Shown: piece after piece, positions 32,446 to 41,284 of the stretch
Position numbering within the stretch: position 1 is the stretch's first letter
Layout of the letters: each line of letters opens with the position of its first letter
Assembly: GCF_900091605.1 (NCBI RefSeq)
Contig: NZ_FMCQ01000001.1
Location: 815,860 to 879,859 of the forward strand
From: Micromonospora tulbaghiae
GTDB lineage: Bacteria > Actinomycetota > Actinomycetes > Mycobacteriales > Micromonosporaceae
Reading direction: 5' to 3'
DNA length: 64,000 bases
Translations under genes and position numbers: made by a program
The notes under the pieces: model-generated
What the model saw: the letters and a program-made list of their open reading frames with translations, nothing else
What the model was told of the DNA's origin: nothing
Database searches by the model: none

Positions 32446-33036
32446 TCACGCCGCGAGCTGGTCGACGCGGGTGAGCACCTGGTCGACGAGGCCGTACTCG
32501 CGGGCCTGCTCGGCGGTGAACCAGCGGTCCCGGTCCCAGTCGCGCTGGATCTCCTCCAGCGTGCGCCCGCTGTGCCGGGCGATCAGCTCCTGCATGGTGC
32601 GCTTCACGTGCAGCATGTTCTCGGCCTGGATGGTGATGTCCGCGGCCGTGCCGCCCATCCCGCCGGACGGCTGGTGCATCATGATCCGCGAGTGCGGCAG
32701 CGCGAACCGCTTGCCCGCCGCCCCGGCGCAGAGCAGGAACTGCCCCATCGACCCGGCCATCCCGAGCGCCAGCGTCGCCACGTCGTTCTTGACGTACCGC
32801 ATGGTGTCGTAGACGGCCATCCCGGCACTCACCGAGCCGCCGGGCGAGTTGATGTAGAGGAAGATGTCGCGCTCCGCGTCCTCGGCCGCGAGGAGCAGGA
32901 TCTGCGCGCAGATCTGGTTCGCCGACGCGTCGGTGACCTCGGTGCCCAGGAAGATGATCCGCTCCTTCAGCAGCCGTTCGAAGACCCGGTCGCCGAACGC
33001 CGGCTGCCCCTCGTCGAGCATCCAGATGCCACCCAT
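32446..33036 (-). CDS. clpP: ATP-dependent Clp protease proteolytic subunit ClpP
   Basis: The 196-residue protein has the ClpP serine protease motifs: [30 protein letters not shown] with catalytic Ser96, MMHQPSGG with His121 and an Asp in RDWDRD (about 166-170). It forms the barrel-shaped peptidase that degrades proteins fed by Clp ATPases. No clpX or clpC is near, so it is an extra ClpP copy, like those controlled separately in streptomycetes. The ATG at 33036 follows GGAGGTGGGCGGCG. The XRE regulator gene directly upstream on the same strand and two inverted repeats between them suggest specific control. Confidence 0.93.
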   Translation of the reverse strand: MGGIWMLDEGQPAFGDRVFERLLKERIIFLGTEVTDASANQICAQILLLAAEDAERDIFLYINSPGGSVSAGMAVYDTMRYVKNDVATLALGMAGSMGQFLLCAGAAGKRFALPHSRIMMHQPSGGMGGTAADITIQAENMLHVKRTMQELIARHSGRTLEEIQRDWDRDRWFTAEQAREYGLVDQVLTRVDQLAA

Positions 33037-33130
33037 CGCCGCCCACCTCCGTGCCGCCGGTGGGCGGGGGACCGCCCGGGAACCCGGCGGTCTCCAGCGT
33101 CCGCCGGGCGCACCCACGCGGCCCAGGCTT

Positions 33131-33161
33131 TCTGCCGGGGGCAGATTCGCCCTGGGCAGAA
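33131..33161. promoter_or_regulatory. Two adjacent inverted repeats upstream of clpP
   Basis: TCTGCCGGGGGCAGA (33131-33145) and TTCGCCCTGGGCAGAA (33146-33161) lie side by side between the stop of the XRE gene and the clpP start. They share GGGCAGA half-sites and look like a double operator, most simply for the neighbouring XRE regulator. They do not clearly match the published ClgR site. Confidence 0.5.
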
Positions 33162-33162
33162 G

Positions 33163-33804
33163 CTACGCGGCGACCGCCCGCCGCCGGCCGACACGGGCCC
33201 GCCGCCGGGCCAGCGTGACGGAGGTACGCGGACGGGGGCGGACGGCCGGGACAGAGGGAGCCGGCCAGATCCGGATGCCGCCGGCGAACCCGATCGGCGT
33301 GGCGGCGTCGAGGGCCGGCCCGAGCGGCGCCGGCCCGAGGTCCACCGGCCGCAGCACGCCGCCCAGCAGCGGCGTGGCGGTGACCGGGCGGCGGGCGACG
33401 TGCGGCCGGAGCGAGACAGCGGGCCGGCGGGTCAGGGGCGGTCGGGGTGACACGGCCGGGCGGCGCGTGACGGACAGCCGCGGCGGCCCGACCCGCAGGT
33501 GCGGCCCGGTGCGCGCGGTCGGAACCCGGTCGAACCGGGCCGCCGAGATGCCGGGGCCGACCGGCGTCGGCCGCTCCCGGCGCAGTTCGTCGCGGGCCTC
33601 CTCGAGCAGGTCGGCGAGGTGGATCCCGAGCGCGCGGCAGATCGCGGCCAGCACCTCGGAGGAAGCCTCCTTGCGCCCGCGTTCGACCTCGGAGAGATAG
33701 GGCAGGGAGACGCCGGCGGCCTGGGCCACCTCGCGCAGCGTGCGGCCCTGGCGCAGGCGGATGCGCCGGAGCACCCCGCCGATCACGCGTCGCAGCAACG
33801 ACAT
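33163..33804 (-). CDS. ClgR-like XRE transcriptional regulator
   Basis: The 213-residue protein has an N-terminal XRE helix-turn-helix (LRRIRLRQGRTLREVAQAAGVSLPYLSEVERGRKEASSEVLAAICRALG in the first 60 residues) that closely resembles ClgR, the activator of clp genes in actinobacteria. The C-terminal two-thirds is Pro/Arg-rich and looks disordered (RRPAVSPRPPLTRRP), unlike typical ClgR. It lies directly upstream of clpP on the same strand. A role in clpP control is inferred from place and similarity. The basic tail may bind DNA. Confidence 0.85.
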   Translation of the reverse strand: MSLLRRVIGGVLRRIRLRQGRTLREVAQAAGVSLPYLSEVERGRKEASSEVLAAICRALGIHLADLLEEARDELRRERPTPVGPGISAARFDRVPTARTGPHLRVGPPRLSVTRRPAVSPRPPLTRRPAVSLRPHVARRPVTATPLLGGVLRPVDLGPAPLGPALDAATPIGFAGGIRIWPAPSVPAVRPRPRTSVTLARRRARVGRRRAVAA

Positions 33805-33959
33805 GCCGGCCTCCTCGCGGTCACCGTCCCGGACGTCCCCATCATGCCCCGTCCACGCCTCCGGCAGCGGCCCCGCCGGGTTCGGATCGTCACCCGGCGG
33901 GCCGGATTCCCGCGTACCCGTTATCTTGTGGGCGTGCAGGTGGCGGAGCAGGACCGACG

Positions 33960-34973
33960 GTGATCCATTTTCCCGCGCAACGGCGGGGGCCGCTGAGCGC
34001 GCTGAGCCTGCGCCTGCTCGCCGCCCTCGGCCTGGTCTTCGCCACCGTGGCGGTGGTCTGGCTGGACCGCGACGGCTACCGCGACGTGGACGATAGCGGC
34101 CTGACCCTGCTCGACTGCTTCTACTACGTGGTGGTCTCGCTCTCCACCACCGGGTACGGCGACATCACCCCGGTCAGTCCGTCGGCGCGGCTGGCGAACG
34201 TCCTGTTCATCACCCCCGCCCGGGTGCTGTTCCTGATCATCCTGGTCGGCACCACCCTGGAAGTCCTGACCGAGCAGTACCGCACCGGCCGTCGCCTGTC
34301 GCGGTGGAGGAGAACCGTGAAGGACCACGTCATCATCTGCGGCTACGGCACCAAGGGCCGCAGCGCGGTCTCCGCCCTGCTGGAGAACGGCACGGACAAG
34401 TCCAAGATCGTGGTGGTCGAGCGGAGCGGGCCGGCGCTGCGGCAGGCCACCTCCAACGGGCTGGTGACGATCGAGGGCTCGGCGACCCGCTCGTCGGTGC
34501 TGGAGCAGGCGCACGTGCGTACCGCCAAGGCGGTCATCATCGCGACCGACAGCGACGACGCCTCGGTGCTGGTGGCGCTCACGGCCCGGCAGCTCACCGC
34601 CGGCCAGGTGCGGATCATCGCGGCGGTACGCGAGGCGGAGAACGCGCCGCTGCTCAAGCAGAGCGGCGCGCACCACGTGATCGTCTCGTCGGCCACGGCC
34701 GGGCGGCTGCTCGGCCTCTCCACCTCGGCCCCGCCTTTGATCGACGTGGTGGAGGACCTGCTCACCCCGGGTCAGGGCATGGCGCTGGCGATGCGGTCGG
34801 CCGAGCGCGCCGAGGTGGGGCGTTCGCCGCGTGAGCTGGAATCGCTCGTCATCGCGCTGGTCCGCCGGGGCAAGGTGGTCACGCTCAACGATCGTGCCGC
34901 CGCCGTGATCGAGACCGGCGACATGCTCGTCCACGTCCGGGACGACCGGCCGCAGGCCACCACCTCGATCTGA
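33960..34973 (+). CDS. Potassium channel with TrkA-N regulatory domain
   Basis: The 337-residue protein has two membrane helices (about 12-35 and 78-98) around a pore loop with the selectivity filter STTGYGDITP, then a cytoplasmic RCK/TrkA-N domain (HVIICGYGTKGRSAVSALLENG... with the Rossmann GYGTKG) and a TrkA-C-like end. It is a ligand-gated K+ channel of the MthK/KtrA-linked type, likely tetrameric. The GTG at 33960 is the only sensible start. It faces away from the XRE gene across 155 bases. Confidence 0.93.
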   Translation: MIHFPAQRRGPLSALSLRLLAALGLVFATVAVVWLDRDGYRDVDDSGLTLLDCFYYVVVSLSTTGYGDITPVSPSARLANVLFITPARVLFLIILVGTTLEVLTEQYRTGRRLSRWRRTVKDHVIICGYGTKGRSAVSALLENGTDKSKIVVVERSGPALRQATSNGLVTIEGSATRSSVLEQAHVRTAKAVIIATDSDDASVLVALTARQLTAGQVRIIAAVREAENAPLLKQSGAHHVIVSSATAGRLLGLSTSAPPLIDVVEDLLTPGQGMALAMRSAERAEVGRSPRELESLVIALVRRGKVVTLNDRAAAVIETGDMLVHVRDDRPQATTSI

Positions 34974-34998
34974 CCCGGCCCCGCCGGGCCGCCCACGG

Positions 34999-35481
34999 TC
35001 AGCAGGCGCCGGGGCCGCCCTCCGCGATCACTTCGCCGCAGGTCGACGACCGGCCCTGGGTGGCCCGTCGCAGCAGGTCGTAGAGCAGGGCCCGCTCGCC
35101 GGGAGCCAGCGCGCCGAGGACCTCCTCCTCGGCGCCGGCGAGCGCACACTCGGCCTCGCGTAGTCGCTTCGTGCCCGCGTCGGTGAGGCGTACCTCGTGC
35201 CGGCGGCGGTCCTCCGGGGAGCGGCGGCGCTCGGCCAGGCCGTCCGCTTCCAGGTCGTTGAGCAGCCCGACCACGTTCGTGCTGTCGATCTGGAGTGTGC
35301 CGGCGAGCGCCTGCTGGCTGATTCCGCCGGCGTCGCGCAGCACTGTGAGCGCCACCAGGTGGCGGGGGCGCAGGCCCAGCGGGGCCAGTACCGACTCCGA
35401 GCGCAGCCGCATCCGCCGGGCCAGGTGGTCGAGCAGGGGCCCGGAGCGGCGCTCGGACTCCTCGACCGGTGCGGCGGACAT
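34999..35481 (-). CDS. MarR-family transcriptional regulator
   Basis: The 160-residue protein has a MarR winged helix: LRPRHLVALTVLRDAGGISQQALAGTLQIDSTNVVGLLNDLEADGLAERRRSPEDRRRHEVRLT. It is divergent from azoR with 86 bases between, containing the AT-rich dyad at 35513-35534. The simplest role is repression of the FMN-dependent reductase and of itself, with release by quinones or azo compounds, by analogy with known MarR/AzoR pairs. The ATG at 35481 is preferred over an upstream start that would extend into the promoter. Confidence 0.9.
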   Translation of the reverse strand: MSAAPVEESERRSGPLLDHLARRMRLRSESVLAPLGLRPRHLVALTVLRDAGGISQQALAGTLQIDSTNVVGLLNDLEADGLAERRRSPEDRRRHEVRLTDAGTKRLREAECALAGAEEEVLGALAPGERALLYDLLRRATQGRSSTCGEVIAEGGPGAC

Positions 35482-35512
35482 GTGACCCAGTTTACGCGCT
35501 CCGAGGAACATC

Positions 35513-35534
35513 GACCTGCTATAAATAGTTGGTC
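35513..35534. promoter_or_regulatory. MarR operator/promoter of azoR
   Basis: GACC (35513-35516) and GGTC (35531-35534) flank CTATAAATAG, an imperfect palindrome which includes a good -10 (TATAAA, 35520-35525). In this GC-rich genome such an AT-rich dyad between a MarR gene and its neighbour is a likely operator over a promoter. Confidence 0.55.
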
Positions 35535-35567
35535 CTGCACGAACGATCGTCGGAGGAGGAATCACCA

Positions 35568-36215
35568 ATGGCACACCTACTGCACATCGACTCCAGCATC
35601 ACCGGGGAACGGTCGGTCAGCCGTCGGCTCACCGCGCGCGCCGCCGCCGCCTGGCGCGCCGCCCACCCGGACGGCACCGTCACCTACCGCGACCTGGGTC
35701 AGAACCCCTTGCCGCACCTGAACACCGCGAGCGGCCTCGCGCGCATGGTGCCGCCCGATCAGCACACCCCCGAGCAGCAGGCGTCCTGGCAGCTCACCCA
35801 GGAGGTGGTGGCCGAGGTGAAGCAGGCCGACACCGTCCTGCTCGGGCTCCCGCTCTACAACTACGGCGCGCCCAGCAGCGTGAAGTCCTGGGTCGACCAC
35901 CTGATCGCCCCCGGCATCGCGTACGACCCGGTGACGAACGCCGGGCTGCTCGGCGACCGTCAGTTCGTCGTCCTGGTCAGCCGCGGCGGCGGGTACGGCC
36001 CGGGCACCCCGCGGGAGGGCTGGGACCACGCCGAGCCGTGGCTGCCGCACGGCCTGTCCCTGACCGGGCTGGACCCGCGGTTCATCTGCGCCGAGCTGAC
36101 CCTGGCCCCGGTCAACCCGGCCATGGCCGAGCTGATCCCGCTGTTCGAGCAGAGCCTCGCCGCGGCCGAGCGGGCCGTCGACGAGCTGTGGGTGCCCGCC
36201 TCGGCGGCCGCCTGA
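35568..36215 (+). CDS. azoR: FMN-dependent NADH:quinone/azo reductase
   Basis: The 215-residue protein is a flavodoxin-fold reductase of the AzoR family: LLHIDSSITGERSVSRRLT for FMN phosphate binding, LLGLPLYNYGAPSSVKSWVDHL for the flavin ring and VVLVSRGGGYGPGTPREGWDHA near the C-terminus. It reduces quinones and azo dyes by two-electron transfer from NADH, a protective role in the cytoplasm. CGGAGGAGGAATCACCA precedes the ATG. It is divergent from MarR and ends in a strong terminator. Confidence 0.95.
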   Translation: MAHLLHIDSSITGERSVSRRLTARAAAAWRAAHPDGTVTYRDLGQNPLPHLNTASGLARMVPPDQHTPEQQASWQLTQEVVAEVKQADTVLLGLPLYNYGAPSSVKSWVDHLIAPGIAYDPVTNAGLLGDRQFVVLVSRGGGYGPGTPREGWDHAEPWLPHGLSLTGLDPRFICAELTLAPVNPAMAELIPLFEQSLAAAERAVDELWVPASAAA

Positions 36216-36232
36216 CCGGCCCGCGTCACACG

Positions 36233-36273
36233 CGAAGGGCGGGCCGTTCCGCGGGGGAACGGCCCGCCCTTCG
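36233..36273. terminator. Bidirectional terminator between azoR and korB
   Basis: A perfect 18-base-pair stem (36233-36250 with 36256-36273) with a GCGGG loop lies between convergent genes. Confidence 0.9.
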
Positions 36274-36294
36274 GCTTGGCTGATCAGCGGTGGA

Positions 36295-37329
36295 TCAGAG
36301 GATCGTCCAGGTGTCGCCGCTGCCGAGCAGCGCCGCGAGCTGCTGCTCCGGGGTCTTGTCGACGGTGGCCCTGGCCGCCGCGACCTGCTCCTGCACCACG
36401 CTGTCGTACGAGGGGCGGTCCACCGACCGGAACACTCCGATCGGGGTGTTGCTCAGGTCCAGGCCGGGCAGCCGGGACAGCGCGAACGCGTACGCCGGGT
36501 CGGCCACGCCCGCGTCGTGCACGACGATCTCCTCGGCCGGCGTGTTCGCGGTCTCCCGGACCTCCAGCCCGAAGCCACCGGGCGGGTGGACGACGCAGAA
36601 CTGCCCGTCCTTGCCGAACGTGATCGGCTGCCCGTGCTCCAGCCGGATCAGGAAGTCGTCCCGGGTGGCCGGCTCCTTCAGCGGGTCGAACGCGCCGTCG
36701 TTGAAGATGTTGCAGTTCTGGTAGATCTCCACGAACGCGGAACCCTCGTGCTGGGCGGCGGCCCGCAGCACCGACTGGAGGTGCTTGCGGTCCGAGTCGA
36801 TCGTCCGGGCCACGAACGTGGCCTCGGCGCCGAGCGCCAGCGACAGCGGGTTGAACGGGGCGTCCGCCGAGCCGACCGGAGTCGACTTGGTGATCTTGCC
36901 GACCTCGGAGGTCGGCGAGTACTGGCCCTTGGTCAGCCCGTAGATCCGGTTGTTGAACAGCAGGATCTTCAGGTTCACGTTGCGGCGCAGCGCGTGGATC
37001 AGGTGGTTGCCGCCGATGGAGAGCGCGTCGCCGTCACCGGTGACCACCCAGACCGACAGGTCCGGCCGGGACACCGACAGGCCGGTGGCGATCGCCGGGG
37101 CGCGGCCGTGGATCGAGTGCATGCCGTACGTGTTCATGTAGTACGGGAAGCGCGACGAGCAGCCGATGCCCGAGACGAAGACGATGTTCTCCCGGGGGAT
37201 GTTCAGCTCCGGCATGAAGCCCTGCACGGCCGCCAGGATGGCGTAGTCGCCGCAACCGGGGCACCAGCGCACCTCCTGGTCGGACTTGAAGTCCTTGGCG
37301 GTGAGCTTGAGGGCGACGGGCTCAGACAT
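36295..37329 (-). CDS. korB: 2-oxoacid:ferredoxin oxidoreductase, beta subunit
   Basis: The 344-residue protein is the thiamine-diphosphate subunit: WCPGCGDYAIL with the Cys pair for the iron-sulfur cluster, GIGCSSRFPYYMNTYG, the TPP-binding GDGDALSIGGNH and LFNNRIYGLTKGQYSPT. With KorA it oxidises 2-oxoglutarate (or a related oxoacid) to the acyl-CoA and passes electrons to ferredoxin; in actinobacteria this offers an alternative to the 2-oxoglutarate dehydrogenase complex. It overlaps korA by eight bases, so the two are translationally coupled. Confidence 0.96.
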   Translation of the reverse strand: MSEPVALKLTAKDFKSDQEVRWCPGCGDYAILAAVQGFMPELNIPRENIVFVSGIGCSSRFPYYMNTYGMHSIHGRAPAIATGLSVSRPDLSVWVVTGDGDALSIGGNHLIHALRRNVNLKILLFNNRIYGLTKGQYSPTSEVGKITKSTPVGSADAPFNPLSLALGAEATFVARTIDSDRKHLQSVLRAAAQHEGSAFVEIYQNCNIFNDGAFDPLKEPATRDDFLIRLEHGQPITFGKDGQFCVVHPPGGFGLEVRETANTPAEEIVVHDAGVADPAYAFALSRLPGLDLSNTPIGVFRSVDRPSYDSVVQEQVAAARATVDKTPEQQLAALLGSGDTWTIL

Positions 37330-39169
37330 TCTTCAGGACCTCTTCCAGCATCGTCTCCAGCTCGGCGGCGGTGAACGGCAGGCCGCGGACCTGGTTGTAG
37401 CCGATCGCGTCGACCAGGTACTTCGCCCGGACCACGTGGGCGAGCTGGCCGAGGTTCATCTCCGGCACGACCACCTTGTCGTAGCGGCTCAGCACCTCGC
37501 CGAGGTTCGCCGGCATCGGGGCCAGGTGCCGCAGGTGGGCCTGGGCCACCGAGAGCCCGCGGTGGCGCAGGCCACGGCAGGCGGCGCCGATCGGCCCGTA
37601 CGTCGAGCCCCAGCCCAGCACCAGCACCCGGGCGTCGCCGTCCGGGTCCTCCACCTCGACGTCCGGCACCGGGATCGTCTCGATGCGGGCCGCCCGGGTC
37701 CGCACCATGAAGTCGTGGTTCGCCGGGTCGTACGAGATGTCGCCGGTCTTGTCGGCCTTCTCCAGGCCGCCGATCCGGTGCTCCAGGCCCGGCGTGCCGG
37801 GCACCGCCCACGGGCGGGCCAGCGTCTGCGGATCCCGCAGGTAGGGAAGGAACGTGGTGCCGTCCTCGCCGTTGGGCTGCGTGGCGAACTCGACCCGCAG
37901 GTCGGGCAGCGACTCCACGTCCGGCAGGAGCCACGGCTCGGAGCCGTTGGCGACGTAGTTGTCCGACAGCAGGATCACCGGGGTGCGGTAGGTGAGCGCG
38001 ATCCGGGCCGCCTCCAGCGCCGCGTGGAAGCAGTCCGACGGGGACTTCGGCGCGATCACCGCCACCGGCGCCTCGCCGTGCCGGCCGTACAGGGCCATGT
38101 TCAGGTCGGCCTGCTCGGTCTTGGTGGGCATGCCGGTGGACGGCCCGGCCCGCTGCACGTCGACGATGACCAGCGGCAGCTCCAGCGCCACCGCCAGGGA
38201 GATCGTCTCGCTCTTGAGCGCCACGCCCGGACCGCTGGTGGTGGTGATGCCGAGCGCGCCGCCGTACGAGGCGCCCAGCGCCGCGCCGACCGCTGCGATC
38301 TCGTCCTCGGCCTGCATGGTGACCACGCCGAACTTCTTGTGCTTGCTCAGCTCGTGCAGGATGTCCGAGGCCGGCGTGATCGGGTACGCGCCGAGGAACA
38401 CCGGCAGCCCGGAGCGCACCCCGGCGGCCACCAGGCCCAGCGACAGCGCCGCGTTGCCGGTGATGTTCCGGTAGGTGCCCGGCAGCATCTTGGCCGGCTT
38501 GACCTCGTACCGGACCGAGAAGTCCTCGGTGGTCTCGCCGAAGTTCCAGCCGGCCCGGAACGCGGCCACGTTCGCCGCCACCAGCTCGGGGCGGGCCGCG
38601 AACTTGCGCTCCAGGAAGCGCAGCGTGGACTCGTACGGGCGGGAGTACATCCAGCTCAGCAGCCCGAGCGCGAACATGTTCTTGGCCCGCTCGGCGTCCT
38701 TCTTGGACACGTCGAGCTCGGCCAGCGCGCCGATCGTCATCGAGGTGAGCGCCACCGGGTGCACCGCGTACCCGGCGAGCGAGTCGTCGTCGAGCGGGCT
38801 GGTCGCGTAGCCGACCTTGGCCAGGTTGCGCCGCGTGAACTCGTCGGTGTTGACGATGATGTCCGCCCCGCGCGGCAGGTCGGCCAGGTTGGCCTTCAAC
38901 GCGGCCGGGTTCATCGCCACCAGCACGTTCGGCGCGTCACCCGGGGTCAGGATGTCGTAGTCGGCGAAGTGCACCTGGAAGCTCGACACGCCGGGCAGGG
39001 TGCCGGCGGGAGCGCGGATCTCGGCGGGAAAGTTGGGCAACGTCGAGATGTCGTTGCCCAGTTGCGCCGTCTCCGAGGTGAACCGGTCGCCGGTGAGCTG
39101 CATGCCGTCGCCGGAGTCACCGGCGAACCGGATGACCACCCGGTCCAGCTGACGGATCTGCTTGGTCAC
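37322..39169 (-). CDS. korA: 2-oxoacid:ferredoxin oxidoreductase, alpha subunit
   Basis: The 615-residue protein joins the gamma and alpha domains of 2-oxoacid:ferredoxin oxidoreductases, as usual in actinobacterial KorA. The gamma part starts VVIRFAGDSGDGMQLTGDRF; the alpha (pyrimidine-binding) part starts about residue 220 (GNAALSLGLVAAGVRSGLPVFLGAYPITPASDILH) and includes GITTTSGPGVALKSETI. The GTG start follows GAGGTGCGGGT. It is the first gene of korA-korB. The frame opposite, though open for 634 codons, is antisense. Confidence 0.96.
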   Translation of the reverse strand: MTKQIRQLDRVVIRFAGDSGDGMQLTGDRFTSETAQLGNDISTLPNFPAEIRAPAGTLPGVSSFQVHFADYDILTPGDAPNVLVAMNPAALKANLADLPRGADIIVNTDEFTRRNLAKVGYATSPLDDDSLAGYAVHPVALTSMTIGALAELDVSKKDAERAKNMFALGLLSWMYSRPYESTLRFLERKFAARPELVAANVAAFRAGWNFGETTEDFSVRYEVKPAKMLPGTYRNITGNAALSLGLVAAGVRSGLPVFLGAYPITPASDILHELSKHKKFGVVTMQAEDEIAAVGAALGASYGGALGITTTSGPGVALKSETISLAVALELPLVIVDVQRAGPSTGMPTKTEQADLNMALYGRHGEAPVAVIAPKSPSDCFHAALEAARIALTYRTPVILLSDNYVANGSEPWLLPDVESLPDLRVEFATQPNGEDGTTFLPYLRDPQTLARPWAVPGTPGLEHRIGGLEKADKTGDISYDPANHDFMVRTRAARIETIPVPDVEVEDPDGDARVLVLGWGSTYGPIGAACRGLRHRGLSVAQAHLRHLAPMPANLGEVLSRYDKVVVPEMNLGQLAHVVRAKYLVDAIGYNQVRGLPFTAAELETMLEEVLKNV

Positions 39170-39365
39170 ACCCGCACCTCGCTTAACTGAGCGCCGTCGC
39201 CCTCGCCGGCCCGGCCCGCTCGGATTCTCACGTCAGAGCCTACGTCGCCACGTTAGGGCCACCTTGGTCGAGGTCCGACGTATGGGACTGGATCGGGCCG
39301 CTGTATGCCCTGCTTTGCAGCATTTAGTACCTGGGCCCGTAACCCAGATCACCACATATCCATGA

Positions 39366-40778
39366 TCACCGGTCGGTGATCGGGCGCTCCGGCACCGTGA
39401 TGTCGCTACGGCGGCGCAGCGAACGGGTCGCCAGCGTCAGCGCGAGCACGACCAGGAGACCGGACACGGCGATCAGCGCGATGGCGGTCCGCCGGGTCGA
39501 GGTGTCGTCGCGGTCCCGCTCGCCGGCTGCCACGAGCACGCCCTGCGAGCCGGTCGGAGCGGGCACCCCCACGGGCGGGGTGGCGTCCGCCGCCGCGGCG
39601 CTGATCCGGAAGCTCATCTGCACCTGCCGGTCCCGCCCGCTACGCGGATCCAGCCGGCCGATCACCGCGCCGGACAGGGGAGCACGCCGCTGGGCCTCCG
39701 CCGAGGCGGCGAGCGTCAGCCGTACGGTAGCGGTCCGCCCGGCCGCCAGCGTGCCCAGTTCACAGCGGGTCCGGTCGGGGGAGACCGGGGCACAGTCGCC
39801 CTCGGTGCCGGCCACAGTCACCCCGGCGGGCAGGAGCACCTCGATCCGGCCGGCCGCGTCGACCTTGCCGGTGTTGCCGAGCCGGACGGTGAGCGTGCTG
39901 GGCGCGCCGCTGATGTCGAACAGCACCTCGTCGGCGCGCAGCGATATGCCGGCCACCGGCGGCCCGGGCGGGAACAGCACCGCGAAGCCCTCGTCGTCGT
40001 ACGCCGCGCCGGTCACACCGGGCGCGACGGCGGTGACCTGGACCGATCCGGCCAGCGGCATGGTCCGCCAGGCGTCGCCGTCGACCCGGACGCGGATGGT
40101 CGCGCTGAACCGGGCGCCCGGCTCCGCGTCCCACCCGGCACAGCTGTGGTTGCCGCCGCCGGAAGGCTCGCAGCCCGGGGTGCCCGCGTCGGTCAGCCCG
40201 GGCGGCAGCGTGTAGCCCAGGCTGATCCGCTCGGCCCGCCCGCCGGTGTTGGTCACAGTCACCCGCAGCGTGGCCACCGTGGCGTCGGCGTTCCAGTAGG
40301 CCGGCGTGAGGACCACGTCCTCGGTGTTCACGCGTACCCCCAGGGGCCCGCCGGCCGGCTGCGCCGGCGGTGGCGGCGGGGTCTTGACCGGCGGCACGAC
40401 CGGCGGGGGCGCCGGTGCCGTGGTGGCCGGCGCGGCGGTGGTCGGCGCCGGTTCGGCGGGCGCGCTCGTCGGCGGCGGGGCCGGCGAGGTGGTGACCGGA
40501 GCCGGAGGCGTGGTCGGAGGCGGCGGCGGCTCGGTGGGCGGCGGGGCCGTCACCGTGGTCGTCGGCTCACCTGTGGGCGCGGGCTCGGTCGGCTCGCCGC
40601 CGGGGTCGCCGCCCGGCTCCGCGGGCTCGATCACCCGGAGCGCGGCGGCCGGCCCCGGGTGTGCGACGGCCCCGGCCGGCGCCACCGCCACCAGCGCCGC
40701 GACGAGCGCGGGCGCCAGCAGCGCGAGGGTACGGCGGAGCGCGACCCGCCGAACGGGTGCAACGCGGGCGCGGGCCAT
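39366..40778 (-). CDS. Secreted, membrane-anchored Pro/Thr-rich protein
   Basis: The 470-residue protein has an N-terminal signal peptide (RRTLALLAPALVAALVAVAPAGAVA), a long Pro/Thr/Ala-rich stalk (about 55-145), two immunoglobulin-like/DUF11-type beta domains (about 150-265 and 275-395: TLRVTVTNTGGRAERISLGYTLPPGLTDAG; LTVRLGNTGKVDAAGRIEVLLPAGVTV), a linker and a C-terminal membrane helix (IALIAVSGLLVVLALTLATRS) followed by a basic tail. It is thus displayed on the cell surface. The role is unknown; it may be a cell-wall or adhesion protein. It is expressed alone, divergent from nuoA. Confidence 0.85.
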   Translation of the reverse strand: MARARVAPVRRVALRRTLALLAPALVAALVAVAPAGAVAHPGPAAALRVIEPAEPGGDPGGEPTEPAPTGEPTTTVTAPPPTEPPPPPTTPPAPVTTSPAPPPTSAPAEPAPTTAAPATTAPAPPPVVPPVKTPPPPPAQPAGGPLGVRVNTEDVVLTPAYWNADATVATLRVTVTNTGGRAERISLGYTLPPGLTDAGTPGCEPSGGGNHSCAGWDAEPGARFSATIRVRVDGDAWRTMPLAGSVQVTAVAPGVTGAAYDDEGFAVLFPPGPPVAGISLRADEVLFDISGAPSTLTVRLGNTGKVDAAGRIEVLLPAGVTVAGTEGDCAPVSPDRTRCELGTLAAGRTATVRLTLAASAEAQRRAPLSGAVIGRLDPRSGRDRQVQMSFRISAAAADATPPVGVPAPTGSQGVLVAAGERDRDDTSTRRTAIALIAVSGLLVVLALTLATRSLRRRSDITVPERPITDR

Positions 40779-40903
40779 CTGTCCTCCGGGACGATCAATG
40801 AGATCCCATTATTCGGTGATACTTGCCATCAAGCACTAGTCCTGGCAGGAAACGAATTCGTAACGTGTCCGGGACATCTGGACGGGACCGGTACGCTCCG
40901 GTC

Positions 40904-41281
40904 GTGACCGGATATCTCGGCTCGTACGCCACGCTCGGTCTGCTGCTGCTCGCCGCCGTGCTCTTCTTCGTGACGGCGTTCTCCGCGAACCGGGTGTTAC
41001 GTCCGAGCCGGCCGGCCGAGCCGTGGGGCAAGCGGGCCACGTACGAGTGCGGCATCGACCCGGTCGGCGGCGACTGGGCCCAGATGCAGATCCGCTACTA
41101 CGTCTACGCGTATCTCTACGTGCTCTTCGCGGTCGAGGCGGTCTTCCTGTTCCCGTGGGCGTTGGTCTTCGACCGGCCCGGCTTCGGTGCCACCACCGTC
41201 GTGGAGATGGGCGTCTTCGTGGCGATCGTCGCGCTCGGCATCCTCTACGCCTGGCGGCGCGGCGTCCTGCGCTGGACCTGA
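40904..41281 (+). CDS. nuoA: NADH-quinone oxidoreductase subunit A (orphan NuoA)
   Basis: The 125-residue protein has three membrane helices and the NuoA/ND3 loop with the invariant Cys in KRATYECGIDPVGGDWAQMQIRYYVYAYLYVLFAVEAVFLFPWA (loop and helix 2 start). In complex I this subunit is in the membrane arm at the quinone site. The rest of the nuo operon is not here: the next gene is a convergent folP. So it is a separate extra copy or a relic. It is near korAB, which can supply reduced ferredoxin, but a link is inference. The GTG at 40904 is chosen from alignment with the family start. Confidence 0.92.
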   Translation: MTGYLGSYATLGLLLLAAVLFFVTAFSANRVLRPSRPAEPWGKRATYECGIDPVGGDWAQMQIRYYVYAYLYVLFAVEAVFLFPWALVFDRPGFGATTVVEMGVFVAIVALGILYAWRRGVLRWT

Positions 41282-41284
41282 CCG

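Noticed and set aside
31097-33046. 649-codon open frame on the minus strand opposite the beta-helix gene
   Set aside because: It has the Arg/Gly/Pro-rich composition of an antisense frame in high-GC DNA, no ribosome binding site, and overlaps two well-supported genes.
37286-39190. 634-codon plus-strand frame opposite korA
   Set aside because: Antisense shadow of a clear KorA gene; no family match.
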